This document shows positions 17,590 to 27,100 of a DNA stretch of 64,000 bases, piece by piece (the first letter of the stretch is position 1; every line of letters starts with the position of its first letter). The stretch comes from Flavobacterium gelatinilyticum (GTDB lineage Bacteria; Bacteroidota; Bacteroidia; Flavobacteriales; Flavobacteriaceae). The position numbers and the translations under genes were made by a program. The stretch is taken from the NCBI RefSeq assembly GCF_027111295.1, contig NZ_CP114287.1, forward strand, positions 3,348,001-3,412,000. Reading direction: 5' to 3'. Under the pieces are notes generated by a model, which saw only the letters and a list, made by a program, of their open reading frames with translations, did no database searches and was not told the origin of the DNA.

Positions 17590-18650
17590 TGAAAAAAACA
17601 TATATAAATGGAGTAGGCTGTATTTCGACTCAAAAAACATTTGATACTGTTTTTTTGGAAGAAGCTGTTGTAAACCATGACGAAAATGTACTGGCGATTG
17701 TTCCGCCGGCATACAAAGAATACATTTCTCCCGCTGCCAGTCGAAGAATGGCAAAAGGTGTAAAAAACGGAATCGTTGCTTCGGCTTTGGCCATGAAAGA
17801 TGCCAATGTTGAGAATGTTGATGCCATTATTACCGGAACGGGTTTAGGATGTATCGAAGATTCTGAAAAATTCCTAAAAAGTATTTTAGATAATAAAGAA
17901 GAGTTTCTTACTCCGACTTCTTTTATTCAATCAACTCATAATACCGTTGGTGCGCAAATTGCACTTTTACAGCAATGTAAAGGGTATAATTTTACGTATG
18001 TAAACGGTGCAGTTTCTTTTGAATCGGCACTTTTGGATGCTAAAATGCAGATTGAAGAAGATGAAGCGAATTCAATTTTAGTTGGTGGTGTCGACGAAAA
18101 TGGAGATTATACAACTGCTCTTTTCAAACTAAACGGACGTATTAAAGCAGATAATACCGCACCTTATGATGTTTTAACTTCTAAAACTAGCGGTGCCGTT
18201 TATGGAGAAGGCGCTAGTTTTTTTGTTTTAGAAAATGAAAAAAAAGACAATACTTACGCCGAACTTTTGGATGTTGCTATTGTTAATGCTTTAGAAGAAA
18301 ATGAAGTTGAAGCTTCAATTGTATCTTTTCTAAAATCAAATAATTTAGAGATTTCAGATATCGATGCTTTGGTTTTAGGTTTTGATGGAAATGCAGATTT
18401 CGAAAATTATTACAGAAATCTTGCTGAAAAATCGTTTGCTCAAACTCCTGTTTTGTATTACAAACATTTAAGCGGTGAATACGATACAGCTTCGGCATTT
18501 GCTTTTTGGATGGCTTCAAAAATTTTAAAAACACAGGAAATTCCAGAAATTATAAAAGTAAACTCGGTTACAAAATCAGCTTACAAAACTATTTTATTGT
18601 ACAATCAATTAAGCGGAAAAAATCATAGTTTTACGTTACTTTCAAAATGA
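17589..18650 (+). CDS. Chain-length-factor-like ketosynthase homologue lacking the active Cys (ApeC-like)
   Basis: 353 aa from ATG 17589 (the frame is open further upstream but that overlaps the KS). Ketosynthase landmarks are recognisable (GTGLGCIEDSEKF, TPTSFIQSTHNTVGAQIA, GGVDENGDYT), but where a KS has TACSS this protein reads VNGAVSF, with no Cys. The two catalytic His motifs are also gone (VLGFDGNAD; KHLSGEYD). It is therefore a non-catalytic partner, matching the chain-length factors that pair with aryl-polyene KS enzymes. Coupled to the KS upstream and overlapping the deacetylase gene by 4 bp. Confidence 0.87.
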   Translation: MKKTYINGVGCISTQKTFDTVFLEEAVVNHDENVLAIVPPAYKEYISPAASRRMAKGVKNGIVASALAMKDANVENVDAIITGTGLGCIEDSEKFLKSILDNKEEFLTPTSFIQSTHNTVGAQIALLQQCKGYNFTYVNGAVSFESALLDAKMQIEEDEANSILVGGVDENGDYTTALFKLNGRIKADNTAPYDVLTSKTSGAVYGEGASFFVLENEKKDNTYAELLDVAIVNALEENEVEASIVSFLKSNNLEISDIDALVLGFDGNADFENYYRNLAEKSFAQTPVLYYKHLSGEYDTASAFAFWMASKILKTQEIPEIIKVNSVTKSAYKTILLYNQLSGKNHSFTLLSK

Positions 18651-19423
18651 TAACGCATAAAAACATCTCGATATTTTTTATCTTTTTATTGCTTTTATTG
18701 TTTCTTCTGAATCTTTATATCGCAATAAGTATATGGTGTTTTTTGGCTGTAATTTTTATTTGGATTGGAATAAATGCATTCGGTTCGGCCCGGATTTCTT
18801 CCAATTATCATATAAAAACGTTTTGCAGTAATCCGTTAGAAACTGAGAAAAAAATTGCCCTGACTTTTGACGACGGCCCAAGCATTTATACTTTGGAAGT
18901 TTTAAATCTTCTTAAAAAATACAATGCAAAAGCGACTTTCTTCTGCATTGGAAAAAATATCGAACAACATCCTGAAATTCTCCAAAAAGTGATTGATGAA
19001 GGTCATTTGCTTGGAAATCATTCCTATTCGCATTCTAAGTTTTTTGATTTTTATAATGCAAAAAAAATAACCGAAGAACTTCGCAAAACAGATGAGCTTC
19101 TGGAAAAATTTACTTCCAAAAAAATCAACTTCTTTCGTCCACCTTATGGAGTTACAACACCTTCAATTCGAAGAGCTTTAAAAGTTACCCAACATAAAAC
19201 AATTGGCTGGAATATTCGTTCTCTTGACGGAGGAACTACAAATGTGGAATTGATTTTGAGTCGAATTAAAAAACGTGTTTCTCCCGGCGGAATTGTACTT
19301 TTGCATGATACAGGAACACATTCTGTTTTTGTCTTGGAACAGTTTTTGCAATTTTTACAGCAAAATAATTATCAAGTCGTTTCGATTGAAGAGCTTTTGA
19401 ATTTTAAAGCTTATGGAAATTGA
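18647..19423 (+). CDS. Membrane-anchored polysaccharide deacetylase (NodB family)
   Basis: 258 aa. Two hydrophobic stretches at about 8-28 and 28-46 anchor it. The NodB domain follows: TFDDGP with Asp75/Asp76, the metal-binding HSYSH at His125/His129, RPPYG at 164-168, and LLHDTG. Such enzymes remove acetyl groups from N-acetyl sugars in the envelope. Why it is in the pigment cluster is unclear; its start overlaps the CLF stop (ATGA), so it is co-translated. It may modify a lipid-linked carrier or act on an ester or amide not yet defined. Confidence 0.9.
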   Translation: MITHKNISIFFIFLLLLLFLLNLYIAISIWCFLAVIFIWIGINAFGSARISSNYHIKTFCSNPLETEKKIALTFDDGPSIYTLEVLNLLKKYNAKATFFCIGKNIEQHPEILQKVIDEGHLLGNHSYSHSKFFDFYNAKKITEELRKTDELLEKFTSKKINFFRPPYGVTTPSIRRALKVTQHKTIGWNIRSLDGGTTNVELILSRIKKRVSPGGIVLLHDTGTHSVFVLEQFLQFLQQNNYQVVSIEELLNFKAYGN

Positions 19424-19504
19424 ACGCGGATGAAACGGATTCGCTTATGCGAAGACGCGGATAAAAACGGATTTTTTAAATAATAATCTGTGTGAATCAC
19501 TTTA

Positions 19505-19522
19505 TCCCGATAGCTATCGGGA
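19505..19522. repeat. Short palindromic repeat, copy 2 (perfect)
   Basis: TCCCGATAGCTATCGGGA, a perfect 18-bp palindrome, 20 bp before the LolA-like gene. It is the same family as 6003-6020. The preceding bases (19424-19490) carry several GCGGATNAAACGGATT-like units typical of flavobacterial intergenic repeats. Confidence 0.75.
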
Positions 19523-19542
19523 GTGGCAAAAAAATTTAAAAC

Positions 19543-20169
19543 ATGAAAACTAAAATAGCAATACTAATTCTTTTTATTTCAGGCAGTTTGTTTGCTCAGG
19601 AACAAAAAATGACTGCTGTAGAAATAGCTCAATTTAAAGAAGATGTAAATGTGGTCGCGAAAAAAATCAAAACCTTAAGTACAGATTTTGTGCAGTATAA
19701 ACATTTGGATTTTTTGTCGAAAGACATCGAAACTTCTGGAAAAATGGTTTTTAAAGAACCTTCACTCCTTCAATGGCAATATAAAAAACCATACAATTAC
19801 AGCATTACTTTCAAAAACGGAAAAATCCTGATTAACGACGAAGGAAAGAAAAGCGCCGTTGATATTGGCGACAGTAAAATCTTTGCTCGAATCAATAAAT
19901 TAATAGTTGGAAGTGTGAGCGGAAATATGTTTGACGATAAAGAATTTACGATTTCTTATTTTAAACTAAAAGGTCAGAATCTGGCGAAATTTATTCCCAA
20001 AGATGCTACGCTGAAAAAATACATCAAACAAATCGAACTGACTTTTGATAAAGAAGAAGCAACTGTGGTTCAGGTAAAACTTTTAGAATCATCTGAAGAT
20101 TATACCCGAATTGTACTCAAAAATAAAGTGATCAATGCAAAAATCGACGATTCAGTTTTTACTAATTAA
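19543..20169 (+). CDS. LolA-like periplasmic lipoprotein/lipid carrier
   Basis: 208 aa. Signal peptide 1-18 (ending SLFAQ). The mature protein has the LolA layout: FVQYKHLDFLSKDIETSGKMVFKEPSLLQWQY near 47-80, then antiparallel strands. LolA-like proteins ferry hydrophobic molecules through the periplasm, and relatives occur in aryl-polyene and flexirubin clusters together with an MMPL exporter. A role in moving the pigment to the outer membrane is inferred. It overlaps the next gene by 35 bp. Confidence 0.87.
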   Translation: MKTKIAILILFISGSLFAQEQKMTAVEIAQFKEDVNVVAKKIKTLSTDFVQYKHLDFLSKDIETSGKMVFKEPSLLQWQYKKPYNYSITFKNGKILINDEGKKSAVDIGDSKIFARINKLIVGSVSGNMFDDKEFTISYFKLKGQNLAKFIPKDATLKKYIKQIELTFDKEEATVVQVKLLESSEDYTRIVLKNKVINAKIDDSVFTN

Positions 20170-20770
20170 TTGCTTTCTGGCAGTTTTTTTAATTTCTTGT
20201 GGTTCGGTCACAAAAAATTATACACCAAAGAAATTAGACAAAACGTCTTATACTGTTCCTTATTTTGCAGATTCCAAAACCGATTATGTTTACAAAACCA
20301 ATATCAGCGTTTACGGAAATGAATTATCGGGAATTTTTATCGCCAAAAAAATAAACGACACCACACACCGAATTGTTTTTACAACCGAATTTGGAAATAA
20401 ATTAATGGATTTTGAAATTTCTGAAAGTGATTTTAAAGTCAACTCGATTGTATCAGAATTAGATAGAAAAATATTTATCAACACCTTAAAAAAAGATTTT
20501 CGATTACTTCTTAAAAAAGAATATCTAATTGAGGAACAATTTGAAAATGAATCGGCAGACATTTATAAATCAGCAGATGGCAGACGCGCTAATTATATTT
20601 TTATCTCAAAGAAAGATCAAAAATTAGAAAAGATCGTTCATGCCTCTAAAACAAAAGAAAAATTTACACTGATTTTCAATTCAGAAAACAATATTTTTGC
20701 CGAGAAGATTCAGATCATTCACCAGAATATAAAGCTTAAAATTGAGCTAAATTATTTTAAATCAGAATAG
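20135..20770 (+). CDS. Unknown outer-membrane-type lipoprotein
   Basis: 211 aa. Residues 1-21 form a lipoprotein signal with lipobox LISC at Cys22. The mature part (beta-rich, many Thr/Lys/Asn) shows no recognised motif. The start codon lies 35 bp inside the LolA-like gene; no shorter start would retain the signal peptide, so the overlap is real. By analogy with Lol systems it may be the outer-membrane receptor for the LolA-like carrier (LolB-like), which is inference from order and topology only. Confidence 0.82.
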   Translation: MQKSTIQFLLINCFLAVFLISCGSVTKNYTPKKLDKTSYTVPYFADSKTDYVYKTNISVYGNELSGIFIAKKINDTTHRIVFTTEFGNKLMDFEISESDFKVNSIVSELDRKIFINTLKKDFRLLLKKEYLIEEQFENESADIYKSADGRRANYIFISKKDQKLEKIVHASKTKEKFTLIFNSENNIFAEKIQIIHQNIKLKIELNYFKSE

Positions 20771-20807
20771 AAATTTAAACTAACCATAAAATTAAACTAA
20801 TCAAGAT

Positions 20808-21413
20808 ATGAAAAAAATAGCCTTAATTGCATTTGTTTTATGTATAGGTCTTGCAAAATCGCAGGCGCAGGTAAAAGTTAATCCCGGACTTAGAGGCGGT
20901 ATAAATTTTTCGACATTAACCAATATTGATGATAATAGAGCAAAAACTGATTTTTATGTCGGCGGATTGGTGAATATTAAATTTAATAAATATTTTTCGT
21001 TACAGCCTGAGGTAACCTATTCAAGACAAGGCGATGAAGGAAGAGAATATCTTGGAAACGGTTATAGTTATCGTTATATAAATTATGAATTAAACTACTT
21101 AACACTTGGAGCGGTTGCAAAATTTAATATTGGCGGTAAAGGTTTTCACATTTTAGGAGGTCCGTCTTTAGATTTTAAAATTTCTGATAACTATATCAAC
21201 ACTAAACCTGAAAATTTTGATCTTGCTATTGTTGGAGGTGTTGGATATTCACTGCCAAACGGATTAACGTTTGAAGCCAGAATTAAACAAGGATTAGTTG
21301 ATATTTATGGTTACGACGGTATTGATTATGATGATAACGATTATTATTATAATGATGTTATTTTAAATCAGGTTTTCCAAATTGGTATCAGTTATACTTT
21401 TAAAGTAAAATAA
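20808..21413 (+). CDS. Outer membrane beta-barrel protein (PorT-like) 1
   Basis: 201 aa. Signal peptide 1-20 (ending SQAQ), then VNPGLRGGINFSTL and SLQPEVTYSRQG, typical of the PorT-type eight-stranded barrel family, and a terminal aromatic-rich strand FQIGISYTFKVK. It overlaps the next, paralogous gene by one base (TAATG). It may provide an outer-membrane anchor or channel for the pigment; function unproven. Confidence 0.87.
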   Translation: MKKIALIAFVLCIGLAKSQAQVKVNPGLRGGINFSTLTNIDDNRAKTDFYVGGLVNIKFNKYFSLQPEVTYSRQGDEGREYLGNGYSYRYINYELNYLTLGAVAKFNIGGKGFHILGGPSLDFKISDNYINTKPENFDLAIVGGVGYSLPNGLTFEARIKQGLVDIYGYDGIDYDDNDYYYNDVILNQVFQIGISYTFKVK

Positions 21414-22024
21414 TGAAGAAACTAATTCTACTCGCTTTTGTTTTATTTATTGGATTTTTTTCATCAAATGCTCAAGTAACTTTCAGACCAGGACTACGAG
21501 GTGGATTAGGACTTTCTAATTTGGGAGGTCATGGCGATTTTAAACCTGATTTTTATGTTGGAGCTTTTGGGCAGATAAACTTAACGAAAAGATATTCGCT
21601 TCAGCCTGAAGTTACTTACAGCCGTCAAGGAGCAAATAATTGGGAACAGAAACAGGTATATTTTAATAATGATACTTACGAATCTTATAAAATAAGTACA
21701 TATAAGGATATAAATATCGATTACTTGTCGGTTGCCATGATAAATAAATTCTCGTTTAAAACAGGATTTTTATTAGAATTTGGTCCAACACTTGATTTCA
21801 TAGTAAATACAAATTTACCATATTCTAATCATGATGTCGATCTTGGATGGGTTTCCGGAGTTGGTTATAAACTGCCTTCAGGCCTTTTGATCGAAGCTCG
21901 ATTTAAAGCCAATATCATCAATAATTACGACAGTATTAATGACGGATATAATTATGATGAAAATCAATACAGTCCAAGTATAACATTTCAATTAGGAGTT
22001 TCTTACACTTTTGGTGGGAAATAA
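21413..22024 (+). CDS. Outer membrane beta-barrel protein (PorT-like) 2
   Basis: 203 aa, tandem paralogue of the preceding gene with the same signal peptide style (SSNAQ), TFRPGLRGGLGLSNL, SLQPEVTYSRQG and a terminal FQLGVSYTFGGK. The shared core positions show a duplication; the loops differ strongly. Coupled to the upstream copy and 12 bp before the ApeI-like dehydratase. Confidence 0.87.
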   Translation: MKKLILLAFVLFIGFFSSNAQVTFRPGLRGGLGLSNLGGHGDFKPDFYVGAFGQINLTKRYSLQPEVTYSRQGANNWEQKQVYFNNDTYESYKISTYKDINIDYLSVAMINKFSFKTGFLLEFGPTLDFIVNTNLPYSNHDVDLGWVSGVGYKLPSGLLIEARFKANIINNYDSINDGYNYDENQYSPSITFQLGVSYTFGGK

Positions 22025-22036
22025 AAAAATAAAAAT

Positions 22037-22408
22037 ATGGTTTTAAAAGACTTTTACAAAGTACTTTCAGAAGAGAAAACAGGCGATGCTAAATATAATT
22101 TTCGTATATTAGTTAATGCCAATCATGAGGTTTTTAAAGGTCATTTTCCTGGAAACCCAATCATGCCGGGCGTTTGCATGATTCAGATTATTAAAGAATT
22201 AACAGAAAAAATTACAGAAAGTTCTCTAATGATACAATCTTTGTCTAACGTAAAATTCATGGCATTGATAAATCCGGAAATCAATCCGGAACTTCTTTTA
22301 GAACTTGACATTGTAACCACAGAAGATGATTTGGTAAAGGTGAAAAACACCACATATTTTAACGAAACCACAGCTTTGAAATTAAGCAATGTGTATAAAA
22401 AAATATAA
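22037..22408 (+). CDS. 3-hydroxyacyl-ACP dehydratase, hotdog with HFPG motif (ApeI-like)
   Basis: 123 aa. The active-site loop FKGHFPGNPIMPGVCMIQ at about 35-52 holds the catalytic His of FabZ/FabA-type dehydratases. The protein is short but complete for the ApeI-like family. It is the only one of the three cluster dehydratases with the full motif, so it is the most likely catalytic dehydratase for polyene formation. Confidence 0.9.
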   Translation: MVLKDFYKVLSEEKTGDAKYNFRILVNANHEVFKGHFPGNPIMPGVCMIQIIKELTEKITESSLMIQSLSNVKFMALINPEINPELLLELDIVTTEDDLVKVKNTTYFNETTALKLSNVYKKI

Positions 22409-22410
22409 TT

Positions 22411-22896
22411 ATGAAATTACTCATATCATTACTTCTATGGATCAATTTTGCCAATACTCCGGATTTGGCATCGATCCGAAAAATGTATCCTGATGTTGCA
22501 AAATCAGAAACCAATGCGAAAGAATTTACAGATAAACTTTCGGGAGTTTCAAACAACGACGAGAAAATCCTTGTAGCGTATAAAGCGGCTTCAATTTTAG
22601 TAGATTCTAAATTTGAGAAAAAAATAGGCGAAAAAATCGAACGTTTTAAAGAAGGTGCAAAACTTCTTGAGGCAACTATAAAAAGTGACCCAAGTAATAT
22701 CGAAATGAGAATGATCAGACTGAGTATTCAGGAAGATGTTCCGGGTATTACGGGTTATAAAAAAAACATTAAAGAAGATAAAAAATTCATTACCTCTTAT
22801 TATGCAGCCCAGAGCGGTGCTTTAAAAGAATATCTAAAAGAATTTGTTTTACAATCTAAAAGCTTCTCCGAAAAAGAGAAACAGTTTGTAAAGTAA
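22411..22896 (+). CDS. Unknown exported protein
   Basis: 161 aa. A short hydrophobic N-terminus (MKLLISLLLWINFANT) looks like a signal peptide. The rest is helical and Lys/Glu-rich, with one repeat-like helix pair (KLLEATIKSDPSNIEMRMIRLSIQEDVPGI) that resembles a single TPR unit. No family recognised. It starts 2 bp after the dehydratase and ends 18 bp before the glycosyltransferase, so it belongs to the operon. Confidence 0.8.
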   Translation: MKLLISLLLWINFANTPDLASIRKMYPDVAKSETNAKEFTDKLSGVSNNDEKILVAYKAASILVDSKFEKKIGEKIERFKEGAKLLEATIKSDPSNIEMRMIRLSIQEDVPGITGYKKNIKEDKKFITSYYAAQSGALKEYLKEFVLQSKSFSEKEKQFVK

Positions 22897-22914
22897 GCCC
22901 ACGAAAAATTCCAA

Positions 22915-24099
22915 ATGAAACCTATTTTATCAAGGCAGGAACTGCTTAGTTCTATTTCGTTTTGTGTTATTGTGCCTACCTACAATAACCATAAAACATT
23001 GAAAAGAGTGCTCGATTCTATTTTAGATTTCACTTCAGATATTATTATTGTCAACGACGGTTCTACAGATGAAACGCCTGAGATTTTAAAACAATATTCG
23101 CAGCTTACCCAAATTCACCATCCTAAAAACTTAGGCAAAGGAAGGGCGCTGCGAAATGGTTTTAGAAAAGCCATCGAGCAAAATTTTGAGTACGCCGTTA
23201 CAATAGATTCTGACGGCCAGCATTTCCCATCAGATATTCCGGTTTTTCTGGAAGAAATACACAATCAGCCCAATTCGCTTTTAATTGGAAGCCGAAACAT
23301 GACGCAGGAAAATGTACCGCGAAAAAGCAGCTTTGGAAACAAATTCTCTAACTTTTGGTTTAAGTTCGAAACCGGAATCAAACTCGAAGACACTCAATCC
23401 GGTTTTAGATTGTATCCGTTAAAATTAATTCCGAAACGATTTTGCACCAATAAATTTGAGTTCGAAATTGAAGTAATCGTGCGTTCTGCCTGGAAAGGGA
23501 TTCCGGTAAAAAATGTTCCGGTTCAGGTTTTGTATGATCCGGCTGAAAGAGTTTCGCATTTTCGCCCGTTTCAAGATTTTACCCGAATCAGTATTTTGAA
23601 TACAGTTTTGGTAACCAATGCTTTGCTTTACATAAAGCCGAGAGATTTTTTTAGAAGAGCAAAAAAAAAAGGTTTTAAAAGATTCTTTCTAGAAGATATT
23701 TTAGAAAGCAACGATTCTAATTTTAAAAAATCTGCCGCAATTGCTTTAGGTATTTTTATCGGACTTTCGCCTTTTTGGGGATTTCAAACCGTACTCCTTT
23801 TTACTTTTGCCGCTTTGTTCAGACTCAACAAAGTCATTGCTTACCTTACGTCAAACGTAAGTTTTCCGCCTTTTATTCCGTTTATTATTTATGCTTCGCT
23901 TCAAGTCGGCAGTGTTTTTGTTTCCAGTAATGCGCCACTGGTTTTAGACAGTTCGATTACACTCGACGATATTCAAAAAAATGCAACGCAATATATCGTA
24001 GGAAGTCTTATTTTAGCATCCGTTTCTGCACTAACCGTTGGCTTGATAAGTTATTTACTTTTAACGGCTTTTAGTTCTAAAAACGAAACAAATATTTAA
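22915..24099 (+). CDS. Family 2 glycosyltransferase fused to DUF2062
   Basis: 394 aa. The N-terminal GT2 domain (about 14-240) shows VIVPTYNN, IIVNDGSTDET and the metal-binding TIDSDGQHF, like dolichyl-phosphate mannose synthases. The C-terminal part (about 265-390) is a DUF2062 membrane domain with FFLEDIL, a GIFIGLSPFWGFQT helix and two further helices. This fusion is recurrent in aryl-polyene and flexirubin clusters. Donor and acceptor are unknown; glycosylation of a lipid carrier is plausible. Confidence 0.9.
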   Translation: MKPILSRQELLSSISFCVIVPTYNNHKTLKRVLDSILDFTSDIIIVNDGSTDETPEILKQYSQLTQIHHPKNLGKGRALRNGFRKAIEQNFEYAVTIDSDGQHFPSDIPVFLEEIHNQPNSLLIGSRNMTQENVPRKSSFGNKFSNFWFKFETGIKLEDTQSGFRLYPLKLIPKRFCTNKFEFEIEVIVRSAWKGIPVKNVPVQVLYDPAERVSHFRPFQDFTRISILNTVLVTNALLYIKPRDFFRRAKKKGFKRFFLEDILESNDSNFKKSAAIALGIFIGLSPFWGFQTVLLFTFAALFRLNKVIAYLTSNVSFPPFIPFIIYASLQVGSVFVSSNAPLVLDSSITLDDIQKNATQYIVGSLILASVSALTVGLISYLLLTAFSSKNETNI

Positions 24100-24114
24100 G
24101 TTATGTTTTCTACT

Positions 24115-24160
24115 AATTTCACAAATTAGCACAAATTAATTCGTGAAAATTAGTGAAATT
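24115..24160. repeat. 46-bp loopless inverted repeat
   Basis: Arms 24115-24137 and 24138-24160 are reverse complements with four mismatches (AATTTCAC.. / ..GTGAAATT) and no spacer. It lies in the 88-bp gap between the glycosyltransferase and the MMPL exporter. It looks like a member of a dispersed flavobacterial repeat and could act as an intercistronic hairpin. Confidence 0.6.
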
Positions 24161-24187
24161 CGTGGCTAAAAAACTTAAGCGATAATC

Positions 24188-27100
24188 ATGCACCAATATT
24201 TCTACGCCATTCATTTGTTTGTAACCCGAAGAAAAACGCTGTCGGTTCTTTTGGCTGTTTTGATGCTTGTGGTTTTTGGTTTCTTTGCTTCGAGATTAAA
24301 ATTTGAAGAAGACATTACCAAACTTATTCCGACCAACGACAAAACCGATGTTACCGCCAAAGTTTTAAAACAATTAAATTTTGCCGATAAAACAACTGTA
24401 ATTTTCAGCTTGGATAAAAACGGTTCTGCCGAGGATTTAAAAGAAATGGCAACTGTATTTTCGGACAGTGTTTCTAAATCCTGTAAACCTTACATAACTG
24501 GAATTCAGGGAAAAATTGACGAAGAAAACATTCAGGAAACCATCGATTTTGTTTACAATAATCTCCCTCTTTTTCTAGACGATAAAGATTATGCTGCTAT
24601 CGAAAAGAAGCTTCAAAAAGACAGTATTGCAGCGACCGTTCAGGGAAATTACAAATCGATTATTTCTCCGTCTGGATTTATTACCAAAGATTTTATTCTG
24701 CAAGATCCGTTTGGAATTTCATTTATCGCTTTAAAAAAATTACAGCAATTAAATATTGGCGACGATTTTACGCTGGAAAATGGTTTTGTAATGACAAAGG
24801 ATAAAAAGAAATTACTGCTTTTTATCACTTCGAATATTCCTTCGAGCGAAACGGAAAAAAATACCATTTTCGCCGAAAAACTAAAATCGATTCAGGAAAA
24901 TCTAAATCAGAAATTTAAAGGGAAAACTTCTATCAGTTATTTTGGTTCGGCGTTGATTGCCGTTGCCAATGCCAATCAGATTAAAGGAGATATTATTTTG
25001 ACAACATCAATCGCGATGTTTACCTTAATGCTGATCTTGATTTTATTTTACCGAAAAGTTTTAATCCCGCTGATTATTTTTCTTCCAACAGTTTTTGGAG
25101 GTTTGTTTGCAGTTGCATTTTTATATTTCGTTAGAGAACAGATTTCGGCCATTTCATTAGGAATTGGTTCTATTTTATTGGGAATCACGATTGATTATTC
25201 TATTCATATTCTCACGCATTACAAACACAACAGCGATGTAAAAACTTTGTACAAAGACATTACAATGCCCGTGATTATGAGTAGTTCTACAACTGCGGTT
25301 GCGTTTTTATGTCTGCTTTTTGTAAAATCGGATGCGTTGAATGATCTCGGAATTTTTGCAGCCGTTATCGTAATGGCTTCGGCTATTTTCTCGCTTTTGA
25401 TTATTCCTCATTTATATAAACCAAAAGAAAATCCGGCAGAACACAAGAAAAATTTGATCGATAAAATGGCTCATTTTTCTTTTCACAACAATAAAATCTT
25501 AATCGGACTTTGTGTTATCATCACCATTATTTGTTGTTTTACGTATAATGATGTTGGTTTTAATAACGATTTATCGCAGCTAAATTTTATTCCGAAAGAC
25601 ATTAAAGCTGCCGAAAAACAATTGGAAGAAAGTACAAGTTTAACTTCCAAAACCATTTACGTGGCTTCTTACGGAAAAACAATGGAAGAAGCTTTGCAGC
25701 ATAACAGTCGTCTTTTCGAAAATTTAAATACAGAGAAACAACAACATAAAATTTTAAATTTCAGTTCGGTTGGCGGAATTGTGCTTTCCAAGGCAGCACA
25801 ACTACAAAAAATCGAGAAATGGAATTCATTCTGGAATTCGCAGAAAAAACAATTCGTTAAATCAGAATTAATTGCTGAAGGCGCTAAACTTGGTTTTAAA
25901 CCAACAACTTACAATTTGTTTTTTGATCAGTTAGATTCTGATTTCAAACCAATTTCTGCCAAAGATTATCTTCAAATAAAAGCACTTCAGCTGCAAGAAT
26001 TCATTACAGAGAAAAATGGTTTTTATACCGTTTCGACTTTAGTAAAAGTTGCTCCGGAACAGCGCGATGCTTTTGTAAAATCTACTTCTAAAACAGAAAA
26101 CGTAATTGCAATCGATCGTCAGCAAATGAACGAAACGTTTTTCAGTACTTTAAAAACCGATTTTAATTCGCTTGTAAATTATTCTTTTGTCGCCGTAATT
26201 TTAATTCTGTTTTTCTTTTTCAGAAGAATCGAATTGGTCATTATCAGCTGTATTCCAATTGCTTTAACGGGAATTGTAACGGCAGGAATTATGGGCATTT
26301 TTGGCATTCAAATGAATATTTTCAGCATGATAGTCTGCACCCTGATTTTTGGTCACGGAGTCGATTTTAGTATTTTCATGACGAGCGCTTTACAAAAAGA
26401 ATACACAAACGGAAAAAACGAAATTGCCATTTACAGAACATCGATTATTCTGGCGGTAATTACAACTATTCTCGGAATCGGAGCGATGATTTTTGCAAAA
26501 CATCCTGCTCTGACTTCTATTTCATCTGTTTCCTTAATCGGAGTTTTTGCCGCATTGATTATCACTTTCATTTTTTACCCAATTCTGTTCAAAGTCTTTT
26601 TATCAAATCGTCCGAAAAAAGGAAATCCTCCTTTTCAATTGCGAACTTTTACTCATGGTGTAATTTCGTTTGCTTATTATGGTTTGGGCGGAATTGTAAT
26701 GTCGATTTTCAGTTTTACCATAATGCCGATTCTGCCATTGAACAAAAAAACCAAAATGCAGGCTTTTAGATACGTGATTTCAAAATTCATGAAATCTGTC
26801 TTGTACTCGAATCCGTTTATTCGCAAAAAAGTCATTAATAATTTCAACGAAACATTCGAAAAACCAGCGGTAATCATTGCCAATCATTCTTCGTTTCTAG
26901 ACATTTTATCGATCGGAATGCTGAGTCCAAAAATCATTTTCTTGGTAAGCGACTGGGTTTATAACTCTCCTATTTTTGGCGGTGTTGTTAGAAAAGCAGG
27001 TTTTTATCCCGTTTCTGAAGGTCTTGAAGGCGGCGTTGAACATTTACGCAAAAAAGTAAATGAAGGATACTCGCTAATGGTTTTTCCCGAAGGAACGCGA

